DNA of 64,000 nt from Cohnella nanjingensis (lineage in GTDB: Bacteria > Bacillota > Bacilli > Paenibacillales > Paenibacillaceae), in assembly GCF_014212125.1 (NCBI RefSeq), contig NZ_JACJVP010000045.1, forward strand, positions 9,842-73,841, written 5' to 3'. This document shows, one piece after another, positions 44,882-53,720 of this stretch. The notes below the pieces were generated by a model, which worked only from the letters and a program-made list of their open reading frames with translations, ran no database searches and had not been told where the DNA came from. The position numbers and the translations under genes were made by a program. Position 1 is the first letter of the stretch, and the number at the start of each line of letters is the position of its first letter.

Positions 44882-44882
44882 C

Positions 44883-45587
44883 ATGCATGCATCCATACCC
44901 GCGCCTCTGATCGCGATGAACGGCGTCTACAAGACGTACACGCTCGCCGGAGAGACGCTGAACGCGCTCGACGATATCTCGCTGACGGTGGCCAAGGGCG
45001 ACTTTATGGCGATCGTCGGCCCTTCCGGATCCGGCAAGTCCACGCTCATGAACGTGCTGGGCTGCCTGGATACGCCGACCCGCGGCCAGTATCTGCTGGA
45101 CGGCGCCGAGATCGGGAAGCTAAGCGACAACAAGCTGGCGAATATCCGGAACAACAAGATCGGGTTTATCTTCCAAAGCTTTCACCTGCTCCCCCGCTTG
45201 TCGGCCATCGACAATGTCGAGCTGCCGCTCATCTATCGCGGAATCTCGGGCAAGGAGCGGCATGCGATGGCGAAGGAGGCGCTGCAGAAGGTCGGCCTCG
45301 GCGAGCGGATGCGGCATATGCCGAACCAGCTGTCCGGCGGACAGCAGCAGCGGGTCGCCATCGCGAGGGCGCTCGCCGGCCGGCCGCCGCTGCTGCTGGC
45401 CGACGAACCGACGGGCGCGCTAGATAGCAAGACGAGCCAGGACGTGATTGAACTGCTGAAGGCGCTGAACGAAGAAGGCAACACCATCGTGCTCATCACG
45501 CACGATCCCAAAGTCGCGGGGCAGGCGAAGCGGGTGGTACGCATTCAGGACGGCCAGCTGTCCGAAGAGAGGAGTGCGGCGTCGTGA
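44883..45587 (+). CDS. ABC transporter ATPase, MacB/LolD type
   Basis: The 234-residue ATPase has Walker A GPSGSGKST, the signature LSGGQQQRVAIARAL, Walker B LLLADEPTGALD and the H-loop VLITHD. This is the family that powers MacB-type permeases (export of peptides, lipids or antibiotics). It starts one base after the adaptor stop and overlaps the permease gene by four bases. Confidence 0.95.
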   Translation: MHASIPAPLIAMNGVYKTYTLAGETLNALDDISLTVAKGDFMAIVGPSGSGKSTLMNVLGCLDTPTRGQYLLDGAEIGKLSDNKLANIRNNKIGFIFQSFHLLPRLSAIDNVELPLIYRGISGKERHAMAKEALQKVGLGERMRHMPNQLSGGQQQRVAIARALAGRPPLLLADEPTGALDSKTSQDVIELLKALNEEGNTIVLITHDPKVAGQAKRVVRIQDGQLSEERSAAS

Positions 45588-46750
45588 AGCTGACCCAAGG
45601 CGTCAAGATGGCATGGATCAGCGTGCGCGCCCAGCCGCTTCGCACGTTGCTGACCGTGCTCGGCATCCTGATCGGCGTAGCGTCGGTCACGATCATGGTC
45701 GCCATCGGCAACGGCACCTCGGAGCAGGTCAAGAGCCAGCTTCAAGGGCTGGGCACGAATATGCTGACGGTCAACGTCGTCGGGCGAGGCGCCGTGACCA
45801 GCATCAAAGCGGACGACGTGAAGGGGCTGACGGAGGTGTCGAACGTCTCCTCGTACGCGCCGAACATCAGCGGCAACGTGACGGCCAAGGCCGGCGTGAA
45901 GACGTATTCGGCGACCGTGAACGCGACGACGCCCGCGTTCATGGACATCCGGGATTACAAACTGGCGCAAGGCCGTTCGCTCATGGATATCGACGGCGCC
46001 TTCAAGCAGAAGGTGGCGGTCATCGGCTCGGAAGTCGTAACCGAACTGCAGCTTAGCAATCCGGTCGGGAGTAAGATCTCGCTGAACGGTACGCCGTACA
46101 AGATCGTCGGCGTGCTCGCTTCGAAGGGCAGCACGACGAACGGCTCCAACGACAACGTCGTCCTCGTGCCGCTCGAGACCGCCCGCGTCGTGTTGAAGAC
46201 CGACGCCATCCGGACGATCTACGTGCAGGTCGACAGCGAGAAGAACGTCGATCGGGTGCAGACGGCGCTCGAAGCCAAGCTGCAGCAGTTTTTCCGGGGT
46301 GACGAGAACAGCTACAACGTCTTCAATCAGCAGGATCTGCTGGAGACGATCACGTCCGTCTCGACCTCGGTCTCGACGCTGCTGACCTACGTCGCCGCGA
46401 TCTCGCTCCTCGTCGGCGGCATCGGCGTCATGAACATGATGCTCGTCTCGGTGACCGAGCGGACGCGGGAGATCGGCATCCGCAAGTCGCTCGGCGCCAA
46501 GCAGCGCGACATCCTGTTCCAGTTCCTCGTCGAAGCGTCGATCATCGGCGGGTTGGGCGGGATTGCGGGCGTCGCCGTGGGTGCCGGCGGTTCGAAGTTC
46601 GTCGGCAAGCTGATGCAGTCGCCCGCCTCCCCGTCATGGGAGATCATGACGATCGCGGTGGTGTTCTCGATGGGGGTCGGCGTGCTGTTCGGATTCCTCC
46701 CCGCGCGGCGGGCGTCCCGGCTTCATCCGGTGGAGGCGCTCCGGCAATAG
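45584..46750 (+). CDS. ABC transporter permease, MacB/FtsX type
   Basis: The 388-residue permease has one N-terminal membrane helix (TLLTVLGILIGVASVTIMVAI), a large extracytoplasmic MacB core domain, and three C-terminal helices with VGGIGVMNMMLVSVTERTRE and IRKSLGAKQRDI. It starts at GTG 45584 (GTGA overlap). With the two upstream genes it forms a complete MacAB-like exporter lacking an outer-membrane partner, as expected for a Gram-positive cell. Confidence 0.94.
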   Translation: MKLTQGVKMAWISVRAQPLRTLLTVLGILIGVASVTIMVAIGNGTSEQVKSQLQGLGTNMLTVNVVGRGAVTSIKADDVKGLTEVSNVSSYAPNISGNVTAKAGVKTYSATVNATTPAFMDIRDYKLAQGRSLMDIDGAFKQKVAVIGSEVVTELQLSNPVGSKISLNGTPYKIVGVLASKGSTTNGSNDNVVLVPLETARVVLKTDAIRTIYVQVDSEKNVDRVQTALEAKLQQFFRGDENSYNVFNQQDLLETITSVSTSVSTLLTYVAAISLLVGGIGVMNMMLVSVTERTREIGIRKSLGAKQRDILFQFLVEASIIGGLGGIAGVAVGAGGSKFVGKLMQSPASPSWEIMTIAVVFSMGVGVLFGFLPARRASRLHPVEALRQ

Positions 46751-46828
46751 CGCTTGCGGACCGAATATTTCCTAGGCAATTGGACGGACAAGGGCGGGCG
46801 CAGCAGCCGGCACCGGGAGAATCTAAAC

Positions 46829-46856
46829 CCGGCCGGCGGCGGCCGGCCCTTTTTTG
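46829..46856 (+). terminator. Rho-independent terminator after the ABC exporter operon
   Basis: CCGGCCG / CGGCCGG stem with a 4-nt loop, followed by CCC and six T. Confidence 0.85.
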
Positions 46857-47018
46857 CTCGTCGAACTTTGACGGCTTACCGGTCCGACCTTGTTGCTCGT
46901 ACAACCCTTTGCGTTCGACAGCATTCGGCATCGGCCGTTCGCGCGAAGACTTGGTCTTCATTGCGCGCCGATGGCTCCGTTCCGGCCCCGGCCGGGCGTT
47001 TCGGACAGCCGCGCACGG

Positions 47019-47048
47019 TTGACGTTTGCCGGCGCCTAGAGGCATAAT
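47019..47048 (+). promoter_or_regulatory. Promoter of relA-dtd
   Basis: TTGACG, 18-bp spacer, CATAAT; each hexamer matches consensus at 5 of 6 positions. Confidence 0.75.
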
Positions 47049-47116
47049 GGAAGGAATACTTTACGATTCGCGGCCGGATACGGACGGACGCTTCCGCCGT
47101 CGGAAAGGAACATGGC

Positions 47117-49309
47117 ATGGGCATGGAGCAGCTGCTCGAGAAAGCTTCGACATACATGAAAGAACAAGATCTGCAGCGCGTGAGCGAAGCGTACGAATAC
47201 GCCGAAGAGGCCCATCGCGGCCAACTGCGGAAATCCGGCGAGCCCTACATTCTGCATCCGCTGGCGGTCGCCGAGATGCTGGTGCAGATGCAGATGGACG
47301 TCGTCACCGTGATGGCGGCGCTGCTTCATGACGTCGTGGAGGACACGAACGTCACGGTGGAGGACGTTAAGGAACGCTTCGGCGAGACGATCGCGGGCCT
47401 GGTCGACGGCCTCACCAAGCTGGAGAAGATTCAGTTCCGTTCCAAGGAAGAACAGCAGAACGAGAACTACCGCAAGATGTTCGTGGCGATGGCCAACGAT
47501 ATCCGCGTCATCCTCATCAAGCTCGCGGACCGGCTGCACAACATGCGGACGCTGAAGTTCCAGTCCGAGGAGAGCCAGCGCCGGATCGCGCACGAGACGC
47601 TGGAGATCTACTGTCCGATCGCCCACCGGCTCGGGATCAGCGCGATCAAGTGGGAGATGGAGGATATCGCCCTGCGGTTCCTGAACCCGCAGCAGTACTA
47701 CCGGATCGCCAATCTGATGAAGAAAAAGCGGACGGAGCGGGAGCAGTACATCGACGACCTGATCGGCCGGATCCGCGAGAAGCTCGAAGAGATGGGCATC
47801 CAAGGCGATATCTCCGGCCGTCCCAAGCATATCTACAGCATCTTCAAGAAGATGACGATGCGCAACAAGCAGTTCAACGAGATCTACGACCTGCTCGCCA
47901 TCCGGATTCTGGTCGACAACGTCAAGGACTGCTACGCCACGCTCGGCATCATCCATACGCTCTGGAAGCCGATGCCCGGACGGTTCAAGGACTACATCGC
48001 CATGCCGAAGGCGAACATGTACCAGTCGCTGCATACGACGGTCGTCGGCCCGACGGGCGAGCCGACCGAAGTGCAGATCCGCACTTGGGACATGCACCGC
48101 ACGAGCGAATACGGGATCGCGGCCCACTGGGCCTACAAGGAAGGCAAGGACACCGGCGTCGTGCAGGGCACGTTTCGCGACAAGATGAACTGGTTCCGCG
48201 AGATCATCGAGCTGCAGCAGGAGACCCGGGACGCCGCCGAGTTCATGGAGTCGCTCAAGATGGACTTCTTCACCGACCTCGTCTTCGTCTTCACGCCGAA
48301 GGGCGAGGTGTTCGAGCTGCCCGCCGGCTCGGTGCCGCTCGACTTCGCTTACCGCGTGCATACCGAGGTCGGCAACCGGACGATCGGCGCCAAGGTCAAC
48401 GGCCGCATCGTGCCGCTCGACCACAAGCTGAAGACGGGCGACATCGTCGAGATCCTGACCTCCAAGCACTCCTACGGCCCGAGCCAGGACTGGCTCAAGA
48501 TCGCCCAATCCTCCCACGCCCGGAGCAAGATCAAGGCGTGGTTCAAAAAGGAGAAGCGCGAGGAGAACGTGGCCAAGGGCTGGGACGCCGTCGAGCGCGA
48601 GCTGAAGCGTCTCGCCCTCGAGCCCTCGGATTGGATGAGCGACGACAAGCTGCAGGAAGTGGCGCGCAAGTTCACCTTCAACGACGTCGAGGACATGATG
48701 TCCGCGATCGGCTTCGGCGGCATCACGGCGGCGCAGATCGTCACGCGGCTGACCGAGAAGCTCCGCAAGGAAGCCGAGGAAGCGCAGCAGATCCAGCTTA
48801 CCAGCGAGGTCAAGGAGATGAAAGCGCCGGCGTCGCCGGAGAAGCGCACGCGGCCATCCCACGGGGTCAAGGTCAAAGGCGTCGACAACCTGCTCGTCCG
48901 GTTCGCGCGCTGCTGCAACCCGGTGCCGGGCGACGACATCATCGGCTATATTACGCGGGGGCGCGGCGTATCGGTGCACCGCTCCGACTGTCCGAACCTG
49001 CCGACCGCGTCGGAAGGGGAGGAAGCGGCCCGGGTAATCGAGGTCGAATGGGCGGAGTCGGTCGAGGCGAGCTACAGCGTCGAGATCGAGATTCTGGGCC
49101 ACGACCGCAGGGGGCTGTTGAACGAAGTGCTACAGGCGGTCTCCGAGAGCAAGACGAACATCGCCGCCGTGTCCGGCCGTTCGGACCGCAACAAGGTCGC
49201 GATCATGCATCTGACGATTCTGATCCGCAACAAGGAGCATCTGCAATCCGTCGTCGACAAGATCAAGCGGGTGAAGGATATCTTCTCCGTGCAGCGGCTC
49301 ATGCAATAG
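47117..49309 (+). CDS. relA: Bifunctional (p)ppGpp synthetase/hydrolase Rel
   Basis: Makes and degrades the stringent-response alarmones. The 730-residue protein has the HD hydrolase (EAHRGQLRKSGEPYILHP, LLHDVVEDT, about 25-200), the synthetase (GRPKHIYSIFKKM, YQSLHTTVVGPTG, about 240-370), TGS (VFTPKGEVFELPAGS, about 390-450), a zinc-finger/helical part (FARCCNPVPGDDIIGY) and a C-terminal ACT domain. HDxxED is intact, so hydrolysis should work. ATG 47117 follows ggaaaggaac. Confidence 0.97.
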   Translation: MGMEQLLEKASTYMKEQDLQRVSEAYEYAEEAHRGQLRKSGEPYILHPLAVAEMLVQMQMDVVTVMAALLHDVVEDTNVTVEDVKERFGETIAGLVDGLTKLEKIQFRSKEEQQNENYRKMFVAMANDIRVILIKLADRLHNMRTLKFQSEESQRRIAHETLEIYCPIAHRLGISAIKWEMEDIALRFLNPQQYYRIANLMKKKRTEREQYIDDLIGRIREKLEEMGIQGDISGRPKHIYSIFKKMTMRNKQFNEIYDLLAIRILVDNVKDCYATLGIIHTLWKPMPGRFKDYIAMPKANMYQSLHTTVVGPTGEPTEVQIRTWDMHRTSEYGIAAHWAYKEGKDTGVVQGTFRDKMNWFREIIELQQETRDAAEFMESLKMDFFTDLVFVFTPKGEVFELPAGSVPLDFAYRVHTEVGNRTIGAKVNGRIVPLDHKLKTGDIVEILTSKHSYGPSQDWLKIAQSSHARSKIKAWFKKEKREENVAKGWDAVERELKRLALEPSDWMSDDKLQEVARKFTFNDVEDMMSAIGFGGITAAQIVTRLTEKLRKEAEEAQQIQLTSEVKEMKAPASPEKRTRPSHGVKVKGVDNLLVRFARCCNPVPGDDIIGYITRGRGVSVHRSDCPNLPTASEGEEAARVIEVEWAESVEASYSVEIEILGHDRRGLLNEVLQAVSESKTNIAAVSGRSDRNKVAIMHLTILIRNKEHLQSVVDKIKRVKDIFSVQRLMQ

Positions 49310-49334
49310 CATTCATAGGGAGTTGACGATTCAA

Positions 49335-49778
49335 GTGAAAGTCGTATTGCAACGGGTATCCGAATCGCGCGTGCGCGTAAACGGAGAGTCGGTCGGAGAG
49401 ATCGGACCGGGCTTGATGCTGCTGGTCGGCATCGGCCAGGAGGACGGGGAAGCGGACGTCGCCTGGATGGCCGACAAGGTAGCGGGTCTGCGCATCTTCG
49501 AAGATGGCGACGGCAAGATGAATCTGTCGGTGACGGAAGCGGGCGGGGACATACTGTCGGTGTCCCAGTTCACGCTGTACGGCGATTGCCGCAAAGGCCG
49601 GCGCCCGAACTTCATGGCGGCCGCCAAGCCGGAGGCCGCGAACGCGCTGTACGAGCGCTTCAATGCGCTGCTGCGCGAAGCGGACCTCAAGGTGGAGACC
49701 GGCGTGTTCGGCGCGATGATGGAAGTCTCGCTCGTGAACGACGGTCCCGTGACGCTCGTTCTGGACAGCAAGCAGTAA
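49335..49778 (+). CDS. dtd: D-aminoacyl-tRNA deacylase
   Basis: Removes D-amino acids (and glycine from mischarged tRNA) from tRNA. The 147-residue protein has the family motif SVSQFTLYGDCRKGRRPNF (containing SQFTL) and the NxGPVT-type motif VNDGPVTLVLDS. GTG 49335 gives the classical start KVVLQRVSESRV with gggag upstream; a TTG at 49323 touches that site. It follows relA by 25 bases, as in Bacillus. Confidence 0.96.
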   Translation: MKVVLQRVSESRVRVNGESVGEIGPGLMLLVGIGQEDGEADVAWMADKVAGLRIFEDGDGKMNLSVTEAGGDILSVSQFTLYGDCRKGRRPNFMAAAKPEAANALYERFNALLREADLKVETGVFGAMMEVSLVNDGPVTLVLDSKQ

Positions 49779-49976
49779 AGGCTTCGGCGCCTTTTCGATT
49801 ATCGGGCGAAACGTTGCCGGCGCAGACGGATCGGAGTAGGTTAAGAGCCATTTAGACGATCCGATCCGCCGAAGCAGGTCAGACGCAGGCTGTTCGCGAA
49901 GGCGGGCGGGTTAGCGAACGGGCCGGGTGGCTACACTATTGTCGAACGCTCCATGATGGAAAGGAGTCGACAAAGG

Positions 49977-50153
49977 ATGCGGCAATCCGGCAAAGAATCG
50001 AAGCAACAACGAATGACGCGGGCAAGCCTGTCTCCCGAACGACGGGAATCTCTCGCTTTTCGCCCGGACGAAGAATTCGCGGACGAACTGGGGCGCGGGC
50101 CGGGAGCCGGCGGCATGAACGGCAGGCGCCACCCGCCCGGAGGCAGGGGATAG
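49977..50153 (+). CDS. Small hypothetical protein, 58 residues
   Basis: A short, hydrophilic, Arg-rich product (RQSGKESKQQRMTRASLSPE ... ADELGRGPGAGG) with no recognised domain. The support is a strong Shine-Dalgarno (aaaggag) nine bases before ATG 49977. ATGs at 49953 and 49956 are upstream of that site. It may be a small spore protein or spurious. Downstream (50154-50230) is a GC-rich segment with several short hairpins and no T run. Confidence 0.42.
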   Translation: MRQSGKESKQQRMTRASLSPERRESLAFRPDEEFADELGRGPGAGGMNGRRHPPGGRG

Positions 50154-50247
50154 CTTCCTCCCTCCCGCCCCTGCGGGGCTCCGCGCGAAGCGCGGGGAGG
50201 CGGGGCGCGCGCCTGCGGGCGAGCAGAGAGGAAGGAGCGAAAGTTCG

Positions 50248-51816
50248 ATGCATATTCATCTAATCGCGGCCGATTCTTCCTTTGAACGGTCGCTTTCTCA
50301 CATTGTGCCTCTCTTTTACGAGGAGCCGAAGGTTACATTCTCTTCATCCGAGGACGCTGAAGCCGATCTCGAGATTCGGCTGACGGTAGAGGATGGCCCC
50401 GGCGAGGTTCGGGCGGAAGCCGCGCTCCGGGTAAAAGCAAACGCTGCGGTGCCGGCCGGAAGCGCTGACGAAGAGGCAGAATCCGCCGTCCCTCGGCGGA
50501 TCGCGAAGCATCGTCAGGCTTATCCGGCCGATGCGGCGCATGAAGAGCGTCGCAGGCTGGTGAAGCTGACGCTGAGCCGCGCGCTGGTCGACGCGCTGCA
50601 GCAGGAGACCGGCATCGTGCAGCCCTGGGGCATCCTGACGGGCGTGCGGCCGACCAAGCTGCTGCACGACAGCCTGCGCCGGGGCCGAGGCCGCGAGGAA
50701 GCGCGCCGCGCGCTGCGGGAAGACTATCTCGTCGCGGAAGAGAAGATCGCGCTCATGGAGCGGATCGTGGACCGGCAGCTGACGGCGCTCCCGGACCTGT
50801 ACGATCTCCGCAACGAAGTGAGCGTCTATATCGGCATTCCTTTCTGTCCGACCAAGTGCGCTTATTGCACGTTCCCCGCCTACGATATCAACGGCCGCCA
50901 AGGCTCGGTCGGCGGCTTCCTGTACGGCCTTCACCACGAGGTACGCGTCATCGGCCGATGGCTGAAGGACAACGGCGTGAAGGTCACGACGATCTACTAC
51001 GGCGGCGGCACGCCGACCAGTATCACGGCCGAGGAGATGGACGCGCTGTACGCCGAGATGGCCGCTTCGTTCCCCGACGCGAGCCAGGTGCGGGAAGTAA
51101 CGGTCGAAGCGGGCCGTCCCGATACGATCACGCCGGAGAAGCTGGCCGTCCTGCGCAAGTGGAACATCGACCGCATCAGCATCAATCCGCAATCGTACAT
51201 CCAGGAGACGCTCGACCTGATCGGACGCCATCATACAGTGCAGGAGACGATCGACAAGTTCCGGCTGTCGCGCAGCGAGGGCATGAACAATATCAATATG
51301 GACTTGATCATCGGCCTTCCGGGAGAGGGCCCCGCGGAGTTCGCGCATACGCTCGCCGAGACGGAGAAGCTGCTGCCCGAATCGCTGACCGTGCACACGC
51401 TCTCGTTCAAGCGGGCGTCCGAGATGACCCAGCATCGCGGCGAGGCCAAGTACAAGGTCGCGACGCGCGAGGAGATCGGCACGATGATGGCGGAAGCGGT
51501 CGCTTGGACCGACGCGCACGGCTACGCGCCTTATTATCTGTACCGTCAGAAAAATATCCTCGGCAATCTGGAGAACGTGGGCTATTCTTTTGCCGGCCAG
51601 GAGAGTCTCTACAATATCCTCATCATCGAGGAGATGCAGACGATCGTCGGCCTCGGCTGCGGCGCCACCAGCAAGTGGGTGGATGCGTCGACGGGCGCCA
51701 TAACGCGGCTGGCCAATCCGAAGGAGCCGAAGGCGTATATCGATACCTACGAGAAGTATACCGAGGCCAAGCTGGAGGCGCTGGAGCGCTGGAAGGCTTC
51801 CAGAACGACGTCCTGA
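50248..51816 (+). CDS. hemZ: HemZ-type radical SAM coproporphyrinogen III dehydrogenase
   Basis: Oxygen-independent coproporphyrinogen III oxidase-like radical SAM protein. The 522-residue product has an N-terminal domain of about 170 residues specific to HemZ and the cluster motif CPTKCAYC (Cys200, Cys204, Cys207). The SAM-binding YYGGGTPTSI and INMDLIIGLPGEG follow. HemZ is distinct from HemN/HemW and its in vivo substrate is less settled. ATG 50248 has ggaaggagcgaaag upstream. Confidence 0.9.
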   Translation: MHIHLIAADSSFERSLSHIVPLFYEEPKVTFSSSEDAEADLEIRLTVEDGPGEVRAEAALRVKANAAVPAGSADEEAESAVPRRIAKHRQAYPADAAHEERRRLVKLTLSRALVDALQQETGIVQPWGILTGVRPTKLLHDSLRRGRGREEARRALREDYLVAEEKIALMERIVDRQLTALPDLYDLRNEVSVYIGIPFCPTKCAYCTFPAYDINGRQGSVGGFLYGLHHEVRVIGRWLKDNGVKVTTIYYGGGTPTSITAEEMDALYAEMAASFPDASQVREVTVEAGRPDTITPEKLAVLRKWNIDRISINPQSYIQETLDLIGRHHTVQETIDKFRLSRSEGMNNINMDLIIGLPGEGPAEFAHTLAETEKLLPESLTVHTLSFKRASEMTQHRGEAKYKVATREEIGTMMAEAVAWTDAHGYAPYYLYRQKNILGNLENVGYSFAGQESLYNILIIEEMQTIVGLGCGATSKWVDASTGAITRLANPKEPKAYIDTYEKYTEAKLEALERWKASRTTS

Positions 51817-51895
51817 ACGAGGAAAGCCAGACTTGGAGAGCGCTTCCTTTTTTGTAATGAAACTGTAACCTAAGCTTCATCTATCTTTAAAACTA

Positions 51896-51926
51896 ACCGT
51901 CTATTATAGACGGTGACCCCCTTTTT
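51896..51926 (+). terminator. Terminator-like perfect palindrome after hemZ
   Basis: ACCGTCTATTATAGACGGT (51896-51914) is a 19-bp perfect inverted repeat, followed after gaccccc by six T. It may end hemZ, or may be a repressor operator because the loop is minimal. A second hairpin (ACCTGTCG / CGGCAGGT) follows at 51945-51968. The other bases in 51817-52004 show no gene. Confidence 0.5.
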
Positions 51927-52004
51927 TCAATATATTTTCAATTTGACCTGTCGGAATGATCGGCAGGTTATTTTCTTGGCGCCAGGGGGCGGCCGCGGGG
52001 CGGA

Positions 52005-52034
52005 TTGACATGGGCCTTGGCGGCGTATTATAAT
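52005..52034 (+). promoter_or_regulatory. Sigma-A promoter of the hisS-aspS T-box operon
   Basis: Perfect TTGACA (52005-52010), 18-bp spacer, perfect TATAAT (52029-52034). Confidence 0.92.
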
Positions 52035-52040
52035 ATGGAA

Positions 52041-52360
52041 CAATTGTAATCAGCCAATCGATTCGATGACGGGAACGAGTACTCCGGCCCCACGTCTCCA
52101 GAGAGGAAAGCCTTCAGGCTGCAAGCTTTCCGCCGATGACCGGACGAACGACCTCCCCGAGAACCTCGCGCGAACGGCTGCCGCATGCCGGCAGCGCCAG
52201 TAGCGACGGGGCGTCCGTCGGGCGTTAACCGAATGAAGCGCGATCGCGCGCGGCCGGATAGGCGGCGCAAGGCGATCGAATGACGGGTGGCACCGCGGGA
52301 GCAGGAGACAGGCTCTCGTCCCCGACTGCAGAGATGCGGTTGAGGACGGGGGCTTTTTTT
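52041..52360 (+). promoter_or_regulatory. T-box leader of hisS-aspS
   Basis: The leader of about 320 nt has the conserved T-box sequence gggtggcaccgcggg (52285-52299), the stem I AGTA element in gggaacgagtactcc (about 52069), and a terminator (GCTCTCGTCC at 52312 pairing with GGACGGGGGC, then seven T). Uncharged tRNA should stabilise the antiterminator. The candidate specifier is GAC (Asp) at 52150-52152 in gaacgacctcc; no CAC (His) triplet is seen there. The specifier assignment is inferred. Confidence 0.88.
52312..52360 (+). terminator. Regulated terminator of the T-box
   Basis: A ten-pair stem between GCTCTCGTCC and GGACGGGGGC (with G-U pairs), loop of about 22 nt, followed by a T7 tract. 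Confidence 0.88.
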
Positions 52361-52442
52361 GCGTACCGGAAAAGGCTCCGTGTTAACTCGCGGGGATCAG
52401 CCGCCCGCACAGGGATATGAAGCGTAGAAAGGGTGGGGACAG

Positions 52443-53702
52443 ATGGCCTTTCAAAAACCGCCGGGCACGCAGGACGTGCTCCCGGGCAATGCCGAATTGT
52501 GGCAGTTCGTCGAGAAGACCGCCAGAGAAGTATGCCGGCGCTACCGCTTCCGCGAGATCCGCACGCCGATCTTCGAAGCGACCGATCTGTTCAAGCGCGG
52601 CGTAGGCGAGACGACCGATATCGTCGAGAAAGAAATGTATACGTTCGAGGACCGGGGACACCGCAGCATGACCTTGCGTCCCGAGGGGACGGCCGGCGTC
52701 GTCCGCGCCTACGTCGAGAACAAGCTATACGGCGAACCCGACATCTCGAAGCTGTATTACATCGGCCCGATGTTCCGGTATGAGCGCGCGCAGGCGGGCC
52801 GCTACCGGCAATTCCATCAATTCGGCGTCGAGGCGATCGGATCGGAGGATCCGGCGCTGGATGCCGAAGTCATCGCGCTCGGCTACGCCTTCTACAAGGA
52901 AGTCGGGCTGCGCGACGTGACGGTCGAGGTCAACTCGGTCGGCACGCCGGAGGTGCGCGCGGCGTTCCGCGCGAAGCTGTTGGACTTCCTGCTGCCGATG
53001 AAGGAGAGTTTGTGCAAGGACTGCCAGGCGCGCATGGAGCGCAATCCGCTGCGGGTGCTCGATTGCAAGATCGACCAAGGCAAGTTCGACGGCGCTCCGT
53101 CGATCCTGGACAGCCTGGACGAGGCCTGCGAGACGCACTTCTCGCGGGTGCGCGAATACCTGGACGCGATGAAGATCCCGTACCGGATCAATCCGCGTCT
53201 CGTCCGCGGCCTCGACTACTACACGCACACCGCGTTCGAGTACAAGGCGCAGGGCATCGGCGCGATCGATACGATCGGCGGCGGCGGCCGCTACAACGGC
53301 CTCGTGGCGGACATCGGCGGGGATGACCGTCCCGGCGTCGGCCTCGGCCTCGGCTTGGAGCGCACGCTGCTCCTCCTGGAGAGCCAGGACGCCAAGCCGG
53401 CCGCAGACGCGTCCGTCGACGTCTACCTCATCGCGTTGGGCGAGCGCGCGGAACGCGCGGCGCCGGGTCTCGCGCAGGCATGGCGGGATGCGGGACTCGC
53501 GGTGGAGATGGACTATCAAGGCCGCAAGATGAAGGCGCTGTTCAAAGCCGCCGAACGCGCGGGAGCCCGCTACGCGGCCATCCTCGGCGACGACGAGCTG
53601 GATCGCGGAGAGATCGCGCTCAAGGAGCTGTCCACGCAAGCGCAGCGCCAAGTGCCGCTCGCCGAGCTGGCGGAGACGGTTCGTGCGCTCATTAACGAAT
53701 AG
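52443..53702 (+). CDS. hisS: Histidyl-tRNA synthetase
   Basis: Charges tRNA-His. The 419-residue class II synthetase has motif 1 near IRTPIFEATDLF, motif 2 FRYERAQAGRYRQFHQFG, the histidine motif RGLDYYTHTAFEY, motif 3 GVGLGLGLERTLLLL and a C-terminal anticodon domain. ATG 52443 has gaaagggtgggg upstream. First gene after the T-box, 18 bases before aspS. Confidence 0.97.
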   Translation: MAFQKPPGTQDVLPGNAELWQFVEKTAREVCRRYRFREIRTPIFEATDLFKRGVGETTDIVEKEMYTFEDRGHRSMTLRPEGTAGVVRAYVENKLYGEPDISKLYYIGPMFRYERAQAGRYRQFHQFGVEAIGSEDPALDAEVIALGYAFYKEVGLRDVTVEVNSVGTPEVRAAFRAKLLDFLLPMKESLCKDCQARMERNPLRVLDCKIDQGKFDGAPSILDSLDEACETHFSRVREYLDAMKIPYRINPRLVRGLDYYTHTAFEYKAQGIGAIDTIGGGGRYNGLVADIGGDDRPGVGLGLGLERTLLLLESQDAKPAADASVDVYLIALGERAERAAPGLAQAWRDAGLAVEMDYQGRKMKALFKAAERAGARYAAILGDDELDRGEIALKELSTQAQRQVPLAELAETVRALINE

Positions 53703-53720
53703 GAAAAGGGGACAAACAAG

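Larger units (their letters stand above)
46751..47116 (+). other. Intergenic region: terminator then relA promoter
   Basis: The 5' part holds the terminator of the exporter operon (CCGGCCG-gcgg-CGGCCGG then six T, 46829-46856). The 3' part holds a good promoter, TTGACG (47019-47024), 18-bp spacer, CATAAT (47043-47048), driving relA with a leader of about 60 nt. I see nothing else. Confidence 0.8.

Noticed and set aside
47036..49102. 688-codon minus-strand frame opposite relA (and similar long frames opposite rng, hom, recJ)
   Set aside because: GC-rich codon bias leaves the antisense frame free of stops; the low-complexity His/Arg/Val-rich products match no family.
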